Assembly (NCBI RefSeq): GCF_000384215.1
Contig: NZ_KB913032.1
Span: forward strand, 310,001-374,000
DNA length: 64,000 nt
Source of the DNA: Amycolatopsis alba DSM 44262
GTDB lineage: Bacteria > Actinomycetota > Actinomycetes > Mycobacteriales > Pseudonocardiaceae
Reading direction: 5' to 3'
The notes beneath the pieces were generated by a model. That model had not been told where the DNA came from. It made no database searches and saw nothing but the letters and a program-made list of their open reading frames with translations. Below are positions 30,027 to 39,527 of this stretch, piece after piece. Position 1 is the stretch's first letter. Each line of letters starts with the position of its first letter. The position numbers and the translations under genes are program-made.

Positions 30027-31345
30027 ACCACTTACACCTCAACGCGTTCGTGATGCCGAACGGCCATCACGAGGCGGCTTGGCGGCATCCGAGCACGGAT
30101 CCTCGCCGCGCAGCGACACTGAAGCACTATGTCGACATCGCCCGCACGGCTGAACGCGGCAAGCTGGACTCGCTGTTCCTCGCCGACGGCGTCGCCTTGT
30201 GGGGCAACGTCCGCTACAACTCGCACACCCTGTTCGAGCCGCTGACGCTGCTTTCGGCGCTGGCCGGGGCCACCGAGCGCATCGGCCTGATCGCCACCGC
30301 GTCGACGACCTACAACGAGCCGTACCACCTGGCCAGGAAGTTCGCGTCGCTCGATCATCTCAGCGGCGGCCGCGCGGGCTGGAACATCGTGACGTCGGCG
30401 GGTGAGGACGAAGCCCGCAACTTCAACCGCGACGCCCGGCCCGCACACGCGCTGCGCTACGAACGCGCCACCGAATTCGTCGAGGTGGCCCGGAAACTCT
30501 GGGACAGCTGGGACGACGACGCGGCCGTGATCGACAAGGCGAGCGGGGTCTACGCCGACACCGAACGTATCCACCCGATCGACCACAACGGCCCGCATTT
30601 CCAGGTCCGCGGCCCGCTGAACATCCCGCGCCCGGTGCAAGGACATCCCTTGCTGGTGCAGGCCGGGTCGTCGGAGACGGGCAAGGAGTACGCGGCCCGG
30701 TTCGCCGAGGCGGTGTTCACCGCGCAGCAGACTTTCGCCGAGGGCAAGGCTTTCTACGACGACGTCAAGGGAAGACTCGCGAAGTACGGGCGCTCGCCGG
30801 AGGAGATCAAGATCCTGCCGGGGATCAGCCCGATCCTGGGCCACACCGAGGCCGAGGCGAAGGAACGCGAGGCCGAACTCAACGCCCTGATCACGCCCGC
30901 GTACGGCGTGCGGCAGCTGTCGAACATGCTCGACCACGACCTGACGCCGTATCCGCTGGACGGTCCGCTGCCCGACGTCGGCACGTTCACCGAAGGCGCA
31001 CAAAGCCGGTTCGAGCTGGTCACCGGCCTGGCGAGGCGCGAGAACCTCACCATCCGGCAGCTCATCGAACGGCTCGCGGGCGGGCGTGGACACCGCGTCT
31101 TCGCCGGCACCGCCACGCAGGTGGCCGACCAGCTGGAGCACTGGTTCACCGAAGGCGCCGCGGACGGCTTCAACGTCATGCCGCCCACGCTGCCCGGCGG
31201 TCTCGAGGACTTCGTCGACCTCGTGGTCCCCGAACTCCAGCGGCGCGGGCTTTTCCGCACCGAGTACACCGCCACGACCTTGCGCGGCCACTACGGCCTC
31301 GCCCGTCCCGTCGCCAAAACCCCAGTGAAGGAGAACGCCGCATGA
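30023..31345 (+). CDS. FMN-dependent monooxygenase, NtaA/SoxA/DszA group
   Basis: 440-residue bacterial-luciferase-like TIM barrel. N terminus LNAFVMPNGHHEAAWRHPS, then FLADGVALWG, ATASTTYNEPYHLARKFASLDHLSGGRAGWNIVTS and QAGSSETGKEYAARFAEAVF are typical of the NtaA/SnaA/SoxA/DszA monooxygenases, which cleave sulfonates, sulfones or aminopolycarboxylates using reduced flavin from a partner reductase. In this operon desulfonation of an imported sulfonate releasing sulfite is the likely reaction. No flavin reductase gene lies in the operon, so reduced FMN must come from elsewhere. GTG start overlaps the permease stop. Confidence 0.9.
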   Translation: MNHLHLNAFVMPNGHHEAAWRHPSTDPRRAATLKHYVDIARTAERGKLDSLFLADGVALWGNVRYNSHTLFEPLTLLSALAGATERIGLIATASTTYNEPYHLARKFASLDHLSGGRAGWNIVTSAGEDEARNFNRDARPAHALRYERATEFVEVARKLWDSWDDDAAVIDKASGVYADTERIHPIDHNGPHFQVRGPLNIPRPVQGHPLLVQAGSSETGKEYAARFAEAVFTAQQTFAEGKAFYDDVKGRLAKYGRSPEEIKILPGISPILGHTEAEAKEREAELNALITPAYGVRQLSNMLDHDLTPYPLDGPLPDVGTFTEGAQSRFELVTGLARRENLTIRQLIERLAGGRGHRVFAGTATQVADQLEHWFTEGAADGFNVMPPTLPGGLEDFVDLVVPELQRRGLFRTEYTATTLRGHYGLARPVAKTPVKENAA

Positions 31346-32244
31346 CCGCACTGAACACCCAGGTCGAAGTCCGCAAGATCACCGGCAGGATCGGCGCGCA
31401 CGTCATCGGCGTCGACCCGGCCAAGGACCTCGACCCCGCGACCGTCGCGTTCGTGACCGACGCGCTGCACGAACACAAGGCACTCGTCTTCCGCGACGTC
31501 GACCTAGACGACGCGGGCCAGCAGCGGTTCGCCGAGCACTTCGGCGAGCTGACCAAGGCGCATCCGACCGTCCCATCGGTCGACGGCGAGCCCGCGATCC
31601 TGCCGGTCGACAGCGAGCAGGGCCGCGCGAACCAGTGGCACACCGACGTCACCTTCGTGCACAACCCGCCGAAGGCCAGCACGCTGCGAAGCCTGGTCGT
31701 GCCGCCTTACGGGGGCGAGACTTTGATCGCGAACTCCGCCGCCGCCTACCGTGACCTGCCGGAACCTCTCCGGGCGTTCGCGGACACGCTGCGTGCCGAG
31801 CACACCAATGACTACGACTACGCGAAGGCTCCGGAGACCCTCGACGCGGCGGAGCAGGAACGCCGGAAAGTGTTCGTCTCGCAGAAGTTCCGCACGGTGC
31901 ACCCGGTGGTGCGGGTGCATCCGGTGACCGGGGAACGCGGGCTGTACATCGGCGGGTTCGCGCAGCGGATCATCGGGCTGTCCAAGGGCGAGTCGCGGGA
32001 CATCCTCCGGCTGCTGCAGTCCTACGTGACGCGGCCCGAGAACGTCGTCCGGGTGAGCTGGGAGCCGAACCAGCTGGTGCTGTTCGACAATCGCATCACC
32101 CAGCACTACGCCGTCGACAACTACGACGACCTGCCCCGCCGCCTCAACCGGGTGACCGTGGCGGGCGACGTCCCGGTCGGCATCGACGGGCTGCCGAGCG
32201 AATCCCTCGAAGGCGACGCTTCGCACTACTCCCCCGTCGCCTGA
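31342..32244 (+). CDS. TauD/TfdA-family Fe(II)/2-oxoglutarate dioxygenase
   Basis: 300 residues. Iron triad: His100 and Asp102 in NQWHTDVTF and His255 in ITQHYAVDNY; the 2-oxoglutarate-binding Arg follows in LPRRLNRVTV. Family members hydroxylate taurine, alkylsulfates or sulfonates, which then release sulfite or sulfate and an aldehyde. ATG overlaps the monooxygenase stop by 4 nt, so the operon offers two chemically distinct desulfonation routes for substrates brought in by the same transporter. Taurine versus alkylsulfate cannot be distinguished here. Confidence 0.92.
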   Translation: MTALNTQVEVRKITGRIGAHVIGVDPAKDLDPATVAFVTDALHEHKALVFRDVDLDDAGQQRFAEHFGELTKAHPTVPSVDGEPAILPVDSEQGRANQWHTDVTFVHNPPKASTLRSLVVPPYGGETLIANSAAAYRDLPEPLRAFADTLRAEHTNDYDYAKAPETLDAAEQERRKVFVSQKFRTVHPVVRVHPVTGERGLYIGGFAQRIIGLSKGESRDILRLLQSYVTRPENVVRVSWEPNQLVLFDNRITQHYAVDNYDDLPRRLNRVTVAGDVPVGIDGLPSESLEGDASHYSPVA

Positions 32245-32271
32245 CTCCCGGAATGGGGTAAGACTGGCGTC

Positions 32272-33481
<1,210 letters not shown>

Positions 33482-33492
<11 letters not shown>

Positions 33493-34666
33493 CCCGGTAG
33501 ACGACGGTGCCGTGCCCCGGAACGGACGCGCTGATCTTCCCGGTGGTCGTCCTGGTCGCCTTCGACCACAGGTCCTTCAGCTCGTAGGACGGTGCGCCGC
33601 CGATGCCCAGTGCCGCCGCGGTGGTGCCGATCGTCGCCGTGGAGGTGTTCTCATTGGACAGTGCGACCGCGCGGCTCCCGTCGGCCAGCACCTTGTTGTA
33701 GACCACCAGCCCGCCTTCGGCGCTCACGACGGTCGCCTGCCTGCCCAGCGGATCCTGGTCGAGCGCGATGATGTCGGCGTTCTCGAGGATGCCGAACGTC
33801 TCCGCGCCTGCCTTGCGCAGGTCGCTGCCGATGAGCAGCGGCGCGGCCATCATCGCCCACAGGCTGAAGTGGGTGCGGTACTCGGTCGCGGTCATCCCGC
33901 CGTTGCCGACTTCGAGCATGTCCGGGTCGTTCCAATGACCGGGTCCGGCGTACTGCGCGAGCACGCGGTTCGCCTTCGCCTTGCCGATCATGCTCGACCA
34001 GTTGTCGGAGATGTCGCCGGTAGTGCGCCACAGGTTCCCGACCGGTTCGCCCCAGGTCCACACCTTGGGGTCGGTCCGGCCCCATTCGCAGATCGAGTAG
34101 ACGATCTCGCGGCCGGTCTTCGCGAGCGCGTCACGCATCGCCTTGTACCGCTTCCGCGCGTCGACACCCTGGTTGTTGCAGTTGTCGTACTTCAGGTAGT
34201 CGACGCCCCACGAGGCGAACAGGTTCGCGTCCTGCCGCTCGTGCCCGAGCCCGCCGGGAAAGCCCGCGGTGTTGCAGGTCTTGGTCCCGGCGCTGGTGTA
34301 GATGCCGAACTTGAGTCCCTTCGAGTGCACGTAGTCGGCGAGTGCCTTGATGCCGCCGGGAAATCGCTTCGGGTCGGGTTGCAGCTCGCCTTGCGCGTTC
34401 CGGGACGGCAGGGCCCAGCAGTCGTCGATGTTGACGTACCGATAACCGGCGTCCCGCAGGCCCCGCGCGACGAAGATGTCCGCGATGCCCTTGATCATCT
34501 TCTCGTCGAAGTCCGGGCGGCACTGGGTGCTGTTCCAGTTGTTGAACCCCATCGGCGGGGTGCGGGCGAGGCCGTTTTCCAGTGCCAGTGCGGGTTCGGG
34601 TACCGCCAGTGCGAGTGCCGCGGCGGCGATGACCGCGCACCGCCGCGCGAAGGTGGATGCCGGCAT
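33482..34666 (-). CDS. Secreted GH27 alpha-galactosidase
   Basis: 394 residues with a Sec signal peptide (about 1-29, ending PALALE). GH27 barrel motifs in order: NGLARTPPMGFNNWN, VNIDDCW, nucleophile Asp161 in LKYDNCN, CEWGRTDP, and acid/base Asp247 in GHWNDPDML. The C-terminal 90 residues form the usual antiparallel beta domain. Hydrolyses terminal alpha-galactosides such as melibiose or galactomannan side chains outside the cell. No carbohydrate-binding module is fused. The 113-nt upstream gap contains gctcacgaagcgcgg; no clear operator identified. Confidence 0.92.
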
Positions 34667-34779
34667 GTTCTCTCCTTGGATGCGCTCAGGGAAGGCATCC
34701 GACGAGTACGCGGCGGAAGGGCACTCGTAGAACGAGCTTTGAGTAAAGAGCGCTCACGAAGCGCGGTCAAGCCCGTGTG

Positions 34780-35226
34780 TCACTCATCGGCCTTCCTGGC
34801 GGTCGCCATGGCGCGTTCGGTCTCCCAGAACGCCCGCATCGACACGATCAGCCCGTCCTCGCGCACCCGGTAGACGAACACGCCGGCGGTGTCGACGCGA
34901 TAGCCGCCGGGCAGGTACGTCGTGATCGTGCCGACGTTCGCGACCTCGTCACCGGCCGCGTGGGAATCGCGGATGGTGAACCGGAAACGTTCGACGTTCG
35001 CGATCGTCTTGTCCCAGAAGGCGCTGATGCCGTCCTGGCCGTGGTGCCCCTTGCCTTCCTCGTCGAACATCGACGGGCCGATGGGGTCCTCGACGACGGC
35101 GTCCCCGGCGAAAAGCGCGAGCCAGGCGGCCTTGTCCCCGGCGGTGACCGCGGTCATCGAGCGGAACGCGGCCTGCCGCGCGGGCGGCTGCTCGGCGGCC
35201 GGATCCCAGCAGACGTCGACACCCAT
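34780..35226 (-). CDS. SnoaL/NTF2-like (ketosteroid-isomerase fold) protein
   Basis: 148-residue cone-shaped NTF2-like domain: WLALFAGDAVVEDPIGPSMF, GISAFWDKTIANVERFRF and DGLIVSMRAFWETERA. The fold covers isomerases, epoxide hydrolases, cyclases and hydratases. It starts 3 nt after the F420-type oxidoreductase and is certainly cotranscribed. With the KstR-like palindrome in front of the pair, action on steroid ring or side-chain intermediates is a reasonable guess, but the reaction is unproven. Confidence 0.82.
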   Translation of the reverse strand: MGVDVCWDPAAEQPPARQAAFRSMTAVTAGDKAAWLALFAGDAVVEDPIGPSMFDEEGKGHHGQDGISAFWDKTIANVERFRFTIRDSHAAGDEVANVGTITTYLPGGYRVDTAGVFVYRVREDGLIVSMRAFWETERAMATARKADE

Positions 35227-35229
35227 GGC

Positions 35230-36105
35230 TCAGTCTCCGATCTTCGCGATGATCTCGTCGCCGAACTTCTTGATGGAATCCAGCTTCGGGCCGACCTCGG
35301 CGTCGAAGCCGAGGCCGTCGAACACCCACGGCATGGTGATGATGTCGGTGACGCCGATGTCGCCCTGCTCGCGGTAACCGTCCAGACCGAACTTGTCGAT
35401 GCAGACGGCCTGGTACTCGAAGGGATCGTCGGCGCGACCCCGGTCGACCAGCAATCCGCGCAGCTTGGCGATCGTTTCGCGGAGGTCGTCGAACTTCATC
35501 ATCGCCGAGGACCAGCCGTCGGCGACGCGCGCGGCCCGGCGCAGCGCGACGTCGGTGTGACCGCCGATGTAGAACGGCACCTTCGACGGCGGTGTCGGAC
35601 TCATGCGGAGCTTGTCGAAGTCGAAGAACTCGCCGTGGAACTCGACCATCCCGCCGTCGAGGATCAGCCGCAGCACCTCGATGGCCTCGTCCACGCGCTT
35701 GCCGCGCTTCTCGTACGGCGCGCCGCACCACTGGAATTCCTCCGGCGACCAGCCGACGCCGAGCCCGAGGCCGAAGCGGCCGCCGGTCAGCGCCGCGACC
35801 GAGTTGACCTGGCGGGCGAGCAGGACCGGGTTGCGGGAGCCGAGTTTGAGCACGGAGGTGTAGAAGGTGAGCCGTTCGGTGACCGCGCCCATCGACGCGG
35901 CCGCGACCAGCGGATCGGCCCACGGCGTCTCCTCGGTCCAGAAGCGGCTGCCGTCGGGCGTGTACGGGTAGTCGGCCGAGACCGTTTCGGAATAGAACAG
36001 GGAATCCGGGAGCGCGATCGAGGAGAAACCCGCCTCTTCGGCGGCGCGGGCGAGCTCGCCCAGCTGATCGAGCGGATTCATCGCGATCGACAGGGTGAAC
36101 TTCAT
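35230..36105 (-). CDS. LLM-class F420-dependent oxidoreductase
   Basis: 291-residue luciferase-like TIM-barrel oxidoreductase. Features: ALPDSLFYSETV near residue 31, TFYTSVLKLGSRNPVLLARQVNSVAALTGGR split over the typical F420/flavin-binding segment, GLGVGWSPEEF and the C-terminal VCIDKFGLDGYREQG. F420 rather than FMN is preferred in actinobacterial members of this subgroup. ATG at 36105 chosen because an excellent -10-like element TATAGT lies 7 nt upstream, implying a leaderless mRNA; there is no ribosome-binding site. First gene of a two-gene operon. Confidence 0.85.
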   Translation of the reverse strand: MKFTLSIAMNPLDQLGELARAAEEAGFSSIALPDSLFYSETVSADYPYTPDGSRFWTEETPWADPLVAAASMGAVTERLTFYTSVLKLGSRNPVLLARQVNSVAALTGGRFGLGLGVGWSPEEFQWCGAPYEKRGKRVDEAIEVLRLILDGGMVEFHGEFFDFDKLRMSPTPPSKVPFYIGGHTDVALRRAARVADGWSSAMMKFDDLRETIAKLRGLLVDRGRADDPFEYQAVCIDKFGLDGYREQGDIGVTDIITMPWVFDGLGFDAEVGPKLDSIKKFGDEIIAKIGD

Positions 36106-36111
36106 GGCGCG

Positions 36112-36131
36112 AACTATAACGTGTTCTAGTT
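36112..36131 (-). promoter_or_regulatory. KstR-like operator overlapping a probable leaderless promoter
   Basis: AACTATAACGTGTTCTAGTT is a near-perfect palindrome; its core 36115-36128 matches TNNAACNNGTTNNA, the KstR consensus I recall from mycobacterial cholesterol-regulon work. On the minus strand the same bases hold TATAGT (36118-36113), seven nt before the ATG at 36105, consistent with transcription starting at the A of the start codon. A repressor bound here would cover the -10 region. Confidence 0.6.
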
Positions 36132-36228
36132 TCACCCGCCAGTGGTGACCGGGACCACGACGGGAACCCCTGACAGGCCGTCCGCGTTGTCCGGAGCAAA
36201 GGGCCGAACGATTCCTGGAGTTGAACCC

Positions 36229-37026
36229 ATGGGCACCGCGATCTTCCTGATCGTGCTCCTCGTCGTCGTGGTCGGCGGCGGCATCTACTTCGCGAAATCC
36301 CAGGCGGCGGCCAAGAAGCGCCAACTGGACGACGCGAAGGCCGACGCACGGCGCCTCGTCGAGCGGCTAGGCGGTCAGGTCATGAACCTCACCGGCACGG
36401 ACACCGCTTCCCAGCAGGCGATGGCGGACGCGTCCGAGCGCTTCACCGCGGCCGGCTCCCAGATGGAGCAGGCGCAGACCATCGAACAGGCCCGGCTGGT
36501 GCGCGAGACCGCCATCGAGGGCCTCTACTACGTCCGCGCCGCGCGGCTCGCGATGGGCATGGACCCCGGTCCGGAGCTGCCCGGCAGCGAAGAGCGCGAC
36601 AGGGCGGGCAAGGTCACCGAGCACCGCTCGGTCGACGTCGAGGGCGAGCACTACGAGGCCTCGCCGGACCCGAGCCAGCGGACGCCGCACTACTACCCCG
36701 GCGGTCGCGTGGCTGGCCGTCCGGTGCCGCAGGGCTGGTACAGCGAGCCGTGGTGGAAGCCCGCGCTCGTCGCCGGCGCCTGGGGTCTCGGTTCGATGCT
36801 GCTGTTCAGCGCGATGTTCTCCGGCATGGCCGGTGTCGCGAGCGCGTCGGCCTGGGAGTCGGGGTACGACGCGGGCCAGGAAGACGCGGCCGCGGACATG
36901 GGCGGCGACGGCGGCGACATGGGCGGAGGCGACATGGGCGGCGACGCCGGCGGATTCGACGGTGGCAGCTTCGATGGCGGCGGATTCGACGGTGGCGGTT
37001 TCGATGGCGGCGGCTTCGACTTCTAA
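36229..37026 (+). CDS. DUF1542-type membrane protein with Gly/Asp/Phe-rich tail
   Basis: 265 residues. N-terminal membrane helix (about 4-21), a helical coiled region (about 25-120: AKADARRLVERLGGQVMNLTG, EQARLVRETAIEGLYYVRAARLAMGM), a second membrane segment near residue 190, and a low-complexity tail alternating GGDMGGG and FDGGGFDGGG ending in FDF. Matches proteins I recall as DUF1542 in actinomycetes. Function unknown. ATG at 36229 follows CTGGAG; the earlier in-frame start would run over the promoter region. A 28-bp hairpin follows the stop. Confidence 0.78.
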   Translation: MGTAIFLIVLLVVVVGGGIYFAKSQAAAKKRQLDDAKADARRLVERLGGQVMNLTGTDTASQQAMADASERFTAAGSQMEQAQTIEQARLVRETAIEGLYYVRAARLAMGMDPGPELPGSEERDRAGKVTEHRSVDVEGEHYEASPDPSQRTPHYYPGGRVAGRPVPQGWYSEPWWKPALVAGAWGLGSMLLFSAMFSGMAGVASASAWESGYDAGQEDAAADMGGDGGDMGGGDMGGDAGGFDGGSFDGGGFDGGGFDGGGFDF

Positions 37027-37047
37027 AGCGGCGCTTCACCTCTTGCG

Positions 37048-37106
37048 AAGTACATGAAGGCCCCCTTCCTTGCGCTAGGCGCAAGGAAGGGGGCCTTCAT
37101 GTACTT
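37048..37106 (+). terminator. 28-bp perfect hairpin, TGAAGGCC type
   Basis: Arms 37048-37075 and 37079-37106 are exact complements with a 3-nt TAG loop. The arm holds AAGTACATGAAGGCCCCCTT. It begins 22 nt after the DUF1542 gene stop. No T-run follows. One of four related hairpins in the window. Confidence 0.75.
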
Positions 37107-37148
37107 GAGGCGAGTGAGGCCGCCGGGACCGAGCCGGTCCCGGCGGCG

Positions 37149-37253
37149 GGACTCGCGTGATCAGACGGCGAACTCACGTGATTGGAGGCGGAACACGCGT
37201 GCTTGGAGGCGGATCTCACGTGCTTGAACGGCGAACATGCGTGATCAGACGGC
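37149..37253 (+). repeat. Five direct 21-bp repeat units
   Basis: Units start at 37149, 37170, 37191, 37212 and 37233 with no slippage. Each begins GRWCNCRCGTGMTY-like and ends in a purine-rich GGCG or GGC segment. Individual units differ at several positions, unlike a recent duplication. The unit is the reverse complement of the units at 37276-37380 and 4442-4504. Confidence 0.8.
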
Positions 37254-37275
37254 GATCTCGATACGCGGCGTCTGA

Positions 37276-37380
37276 GCACGCGAGATCCGCCTTCAAGCAC
37301 GCGAGATCCGTCTCTGATCACGCGAGATCCGTCTCTGGACACACGTGTCGTCCGTCCCGTCACGTGTGTTGCCACTCACG
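37276..37380 (-). repeat. Five inverted 21-bp repeat units
   Basis: Units start at 37276, 37297, 37318, 37339 and 37360, beginning GCACGCGAGATCCG or TCACGCGAGATCCG; the last two are degenerate (ACACACGTG, TCACGTGTG). They mirror the five forward units across a 22-nt centre, giving a large dyad symmetry of about 230 nt. Confidence 0.8.
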
Positions 37381-37385
37381 ACCAC

Positions 37386-37430
37386 CTCGGCCCAAGTACG
37401 TGAAGCGGGCCTTCATGTACTTGGGCCGAG
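37386..37430 (-). terminator. 20-bp hairpin downstream of the DNA glycosylase
   Basis: Arms 37386-37405 and 37411-37430 pair over 20 bp with one G-U, 5-nt loop. Contains AAGTACGTGAAG / CTTCATGTACTT, the same core as the hairpin at 37048. Lies 24 nt beyond the stop of the minus-strand glycosylase gene. Confidence 0.7.
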
Positions 37431-37453
37431 ATGAGGGAAGGCAGGGAAGCGGA

Positions 37454-38263
37454 TCAGGCGGGTTGGCAGGTCGGGCACCAGAAGAGGTTCCGTGCCGCCA
37501 GGTCGCTCCGCAGCACCGGAGTCCCGCACACGAGACAGGGCTGCCCCTCGCGCCGGTAGACGTAGACCTCGCCCCCGTGCCGGTCCTGCCGCGGCGCGCG
37601 CCCGGTGGCCGCGGGCAGGTGCTCCGGCGCGACGGTGTCGATCCGGCCCACCCGGACACCGTGCCGCATGAGCGTCACCAGGTCCGCCCACATGTCGTCC
37701 CACAGTCCGCGATCGAGCCCGCGGCCGGGGACGAGCGGGGCGACACCGTGCCGGAACAGCACTTCGGCGCGGTACACGTTGCCGACGCCCGCCAGCACCG
37801 ACTGGTCCATCAGCAGCGCCGCGATCGACGTCTTCGACCGGGAGATCCGCTCCCATGCCTTGTCCGGCTTCGCGTCCCGGCGCAGCGGATCCGGGCCCAG
37901 CCGGGCCTTGATCGCGTCGACCTGCGGCACGTCCAGGAGTTCACACTGGTTCGGGCCGCGCAGGTCGGCCGAATGCGTCGGGCCGACCAGCCGCATCCGC
38001 ACCTGCCCGACCACTTCGCCCACCGGCAGCGGCACGTCGGAGAACTTGCCGTAGAGGCCGAGGTGGACGTGCACCGTCCCGTGTGGACCGTAGTCGTGGA
38101 ACAGGTGTTTCCCGTACGCCTCGGCCTTCACCAGCACCCGGCCGTCCAAACGGGACGCTTCACCGGCGAATCGCCCTTGCGGGCTGCTCACCTCGACCGG
38201 GTGACCGGCGAAACGGCGTTTGTGCAGACGCGCCAGGCGATGGAGCGTGTGCCCCTCGGGCAT
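37454..38263 (-). CDS. nei1: Fpg/Nei-family DNA glycosylase (Nei1-like)
   Basis: 269 residues. After Met removal Pro2 is the Schiff-base nucleophile and Glu3 the catalytic acid (MPEGHTLHRLA). Other signatures: lesion-recognition/helix-two-turn-helix segment MDQSVLAGVGNVYRAEVLF and the C-terminal zinc finger CLVCGTPV...FWCPTCQ. Removes oxidised pyrimidines and related lesions and nicks the abasic site. Identified as the Nei1 type by position: it is followed by rpiB exactly as Rv2464c-Rv2465c in M. tuberculosis. Stop-to-start spacing with rpiB is 1 nt, so they are one transcript. Confidence 0.9.
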   Translation of the reverse strand: MPEGHTLHRLARLHKRRFAGHPVEVSSPQGRFAGEASRLDGRVLVKAEAYGKHLFHDYGPHGTVHVHLGLYGKFSDVPLPVGEVVGQVRMRLVGPTHSADLRGPNQCELLDVPQVDAIKARLGPDPLRRDAKPDKAWERISRSKTSIAALLMDQSVLAGVGNVYRAEVLFRHGVAPLVPGRGLDRGLWDDMWADLVTLMRHGVRVGRIDTVAPEHLPAATGRAPRQDRHGGEVYVYRREGQPCLVCGTPVLRSDLAARNLFWCPTCQPA

Positions 38264-38264
38264 G

Positions 38265-38738
38265 TCAGTGCTCGGGGAGCGGCGGCGGCCAGCCGGTGTT
38301 CTCGTAATCCGAGATCTGCTGGACGCGGCGGCCGTGGCGCTCGTCCGGGCTCGGCGGGGTCGCGAGGAACGCCTCGACGATCTCCGTCGCCTCTTCGGTG
38401 GTGTGCATCCGCGCGCCGACGCCGATCAGCTGGGCGTGGTTGTGCTCGCGGGTGAGCTTCGCGGTCTCGACGCTCCAGGCGAGGCCGGCGCGAGCGCCCT
38501 TCACCTTGTTGGCCGCGATCTGCTCGCCGTTGCCGGAGCCACCGACGACGATGCCGAGGCTGCCCTCGTCCGCGACGACGCGACGGGCCGCCTCGATGCA
38601 GAACGCCGGGTAGTCGTCGGCCGCGTCGTAGACGAACGGGCCGACGTCCTCGACGTCGTGGCCCTGCTCCTTGAGGTGAGCCACGAGGTGGTTCTTCAGT
38701 TCGAAACCGGCATGGTCAGAGCCAAGGTAAACACGCAC
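38265..38738 (-). CDS. rpiB: Ribose-5-phosphate isomerase B
   Basis: 157 residues. RVYLGSDHAGFELK at the N terminus and VVGGSGNGEQIAANK in the middle; the GGSGNGE form, with Glu in place of the Cys of E. coli RpiB, is the mycobacterial type in which Glu serves as catalytic base. Interconverts ribose-5-phosphate and ribulose-5-phosphate in the pentose phosphate pathway. GTG start at 38738 puts the first strand at the N terminus; the longer frame runs antisense over the next gene. Divergent from the ComB-like gene, only 39 nt away, so promoters must overlap. Confidence 0.92.
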   Translation of the reverse strand: MRVYLGSDHAGFELKNHLVAHLKEQGHDVEDVGPFVYDAADDYPAFCIEAARRVVADEGSLGIVVGGSGNGEQIAANKVKGARAGLAWSVETAKLTREHNHAQLIGVGARMHTTEEATEIVEAFLATPPSPDERHGRRVQQISDYENTGWPPPLPEH

Positions 38739-38777
38739 AGCGCGGAGTCTGCCATCACGTTCCGGGGCGAGCATGCT

Positions 38778-39527
38778 GTGGGGGTGGACATCTGGGGCCA
38801 GAACGAATCGGACATCAGACTCGAATGGGGATCCGAGGGTGTCGAAGCCTTGGGCCGTGCTTGCGCGGTTCTCGTCATCGTCGACGTACTTTCCTTCTGC
38901 ACCACAACGGATCTCGTCCTCGGCAACGGCGGCAGGGTGCTGCCCGTCCGCTGGCGCGATCACCGCGGCGAGGAAGCCGCGAAAGAGCGAGGCGCCATCC
39001 TCGCGGGTGAAAGCGACTGGACCTTGCGACCTTCGTCTGTGACGGAAATCCCTTCCGGCACACTCCTCGCGCTCCCCTCCCCCAACGGCGCCACGCTCTG
39101 CGACGCGGCCGCCACGACCGGTGCCGAAATCCTGGCGGGCTGCCTGCGCAACGCGACCGCCGTCGCCGCCCGCGCCGCCGAGCTGGCGGACGGTGCCCCG
39201 ATCGGGGTCATCCCGGCGGGGGAACGCTGGGGAATCGACATGTATACCGAAGCCAAGACATTCGGGCCGTTGAGGCCGTGCGTCGAAGACCAGCTCGGCG
39301 CGGGAGCGATCGTCGCCGCGCTGAACGGCTACGGTCGCCTGTCCGCCGAAGCCCGGCTCGCTGCTGTCGCGGCGAAATCGATGAACATCGCCGAAGCGCT
39401 GACAGAGTGTTCTTCGGGGCGTGAGCTCGCCGCGGCCGGGCACGCGAACGACGTGACCCTCGCCGCGCGGCTCGACACGAGCGGCACGGTTCCTGTGCTG
39501 CGCAACGGAATTCTGGAGGATCTGTGA
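38778..39527 (+). CDS. ComB-like 2-phosphosulfolactate phosphatase family protein
   Basis: 249 residues. Family pattern recognised: VLVIVDVLSFCTTTDLVLGNGG, LPSPNGATLCDAA, GCLRNATAVA, IGVIPAGERW and RPCVEDQLGAGAIVAAL. ComB hydrolyses 2-phospho-3-sulfolactate in coenzyme M synthesis in methanogens; bacterial members have an uncertain role, possibly in sulfolactate or related sulfonate metabolism. Start codon uncertain: GTG at 38778 or 38784, both close to the divergent rpiB start. The stop overlaps the MBL hydrolase GTG by 4 nt, so the two form an operon inserted into an otherwise conserved gene order. Confidence 0.8.
   Translation: MGVDIWGQNESDIRLEWGSEGVEALGRACAVLVIVDVLSFCTTTDLVLGNGGRVLPVRWRDHRGEEAAKERGAILAGESDWTLRPSSVTEIPSGTLLALPSPNGATLCDAAATTGAEILAGCLRNATAVAARAAELADGAPIGVIPAGERWGIDMYTEAKTFGPLRPCVEDQLGAGAIVAALNGYGRLSAEARLAAVAAKSMNIAEALTECSSGRELAAAGHANDVTLAARLDTSGTVPVLRNGILEDL

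Larger units (their letters stand above)
37027..37453. other. 427-nt gene-free region filled with hairpins and 21-bp repeats
   Basis: Between the convergent DUF1542 and DNA glycosylase genes there is no credible gene; open frames here are products of the repeats. It contains, in order, a 28-bp perfect hairpin (37048-37106), five direct 21-bp units (37149-37253), a 22-nt centre, five inverted units (37276-37380) and a second hairpin (37386-37430). Confidence 0.75.

Noticed and set aside
37149..37380. CRISPR array
   Set aside because: Units are contiguous with a 21-bp period and no unique spacers; half are inverted; no cas genes.
37157..38455. 432-codon plus-strand frame across the repeat region and the nei1/rpiB antisense
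   Set aside because: Begins within 21-bp repeats and continues antisense to two conserved enzymes.
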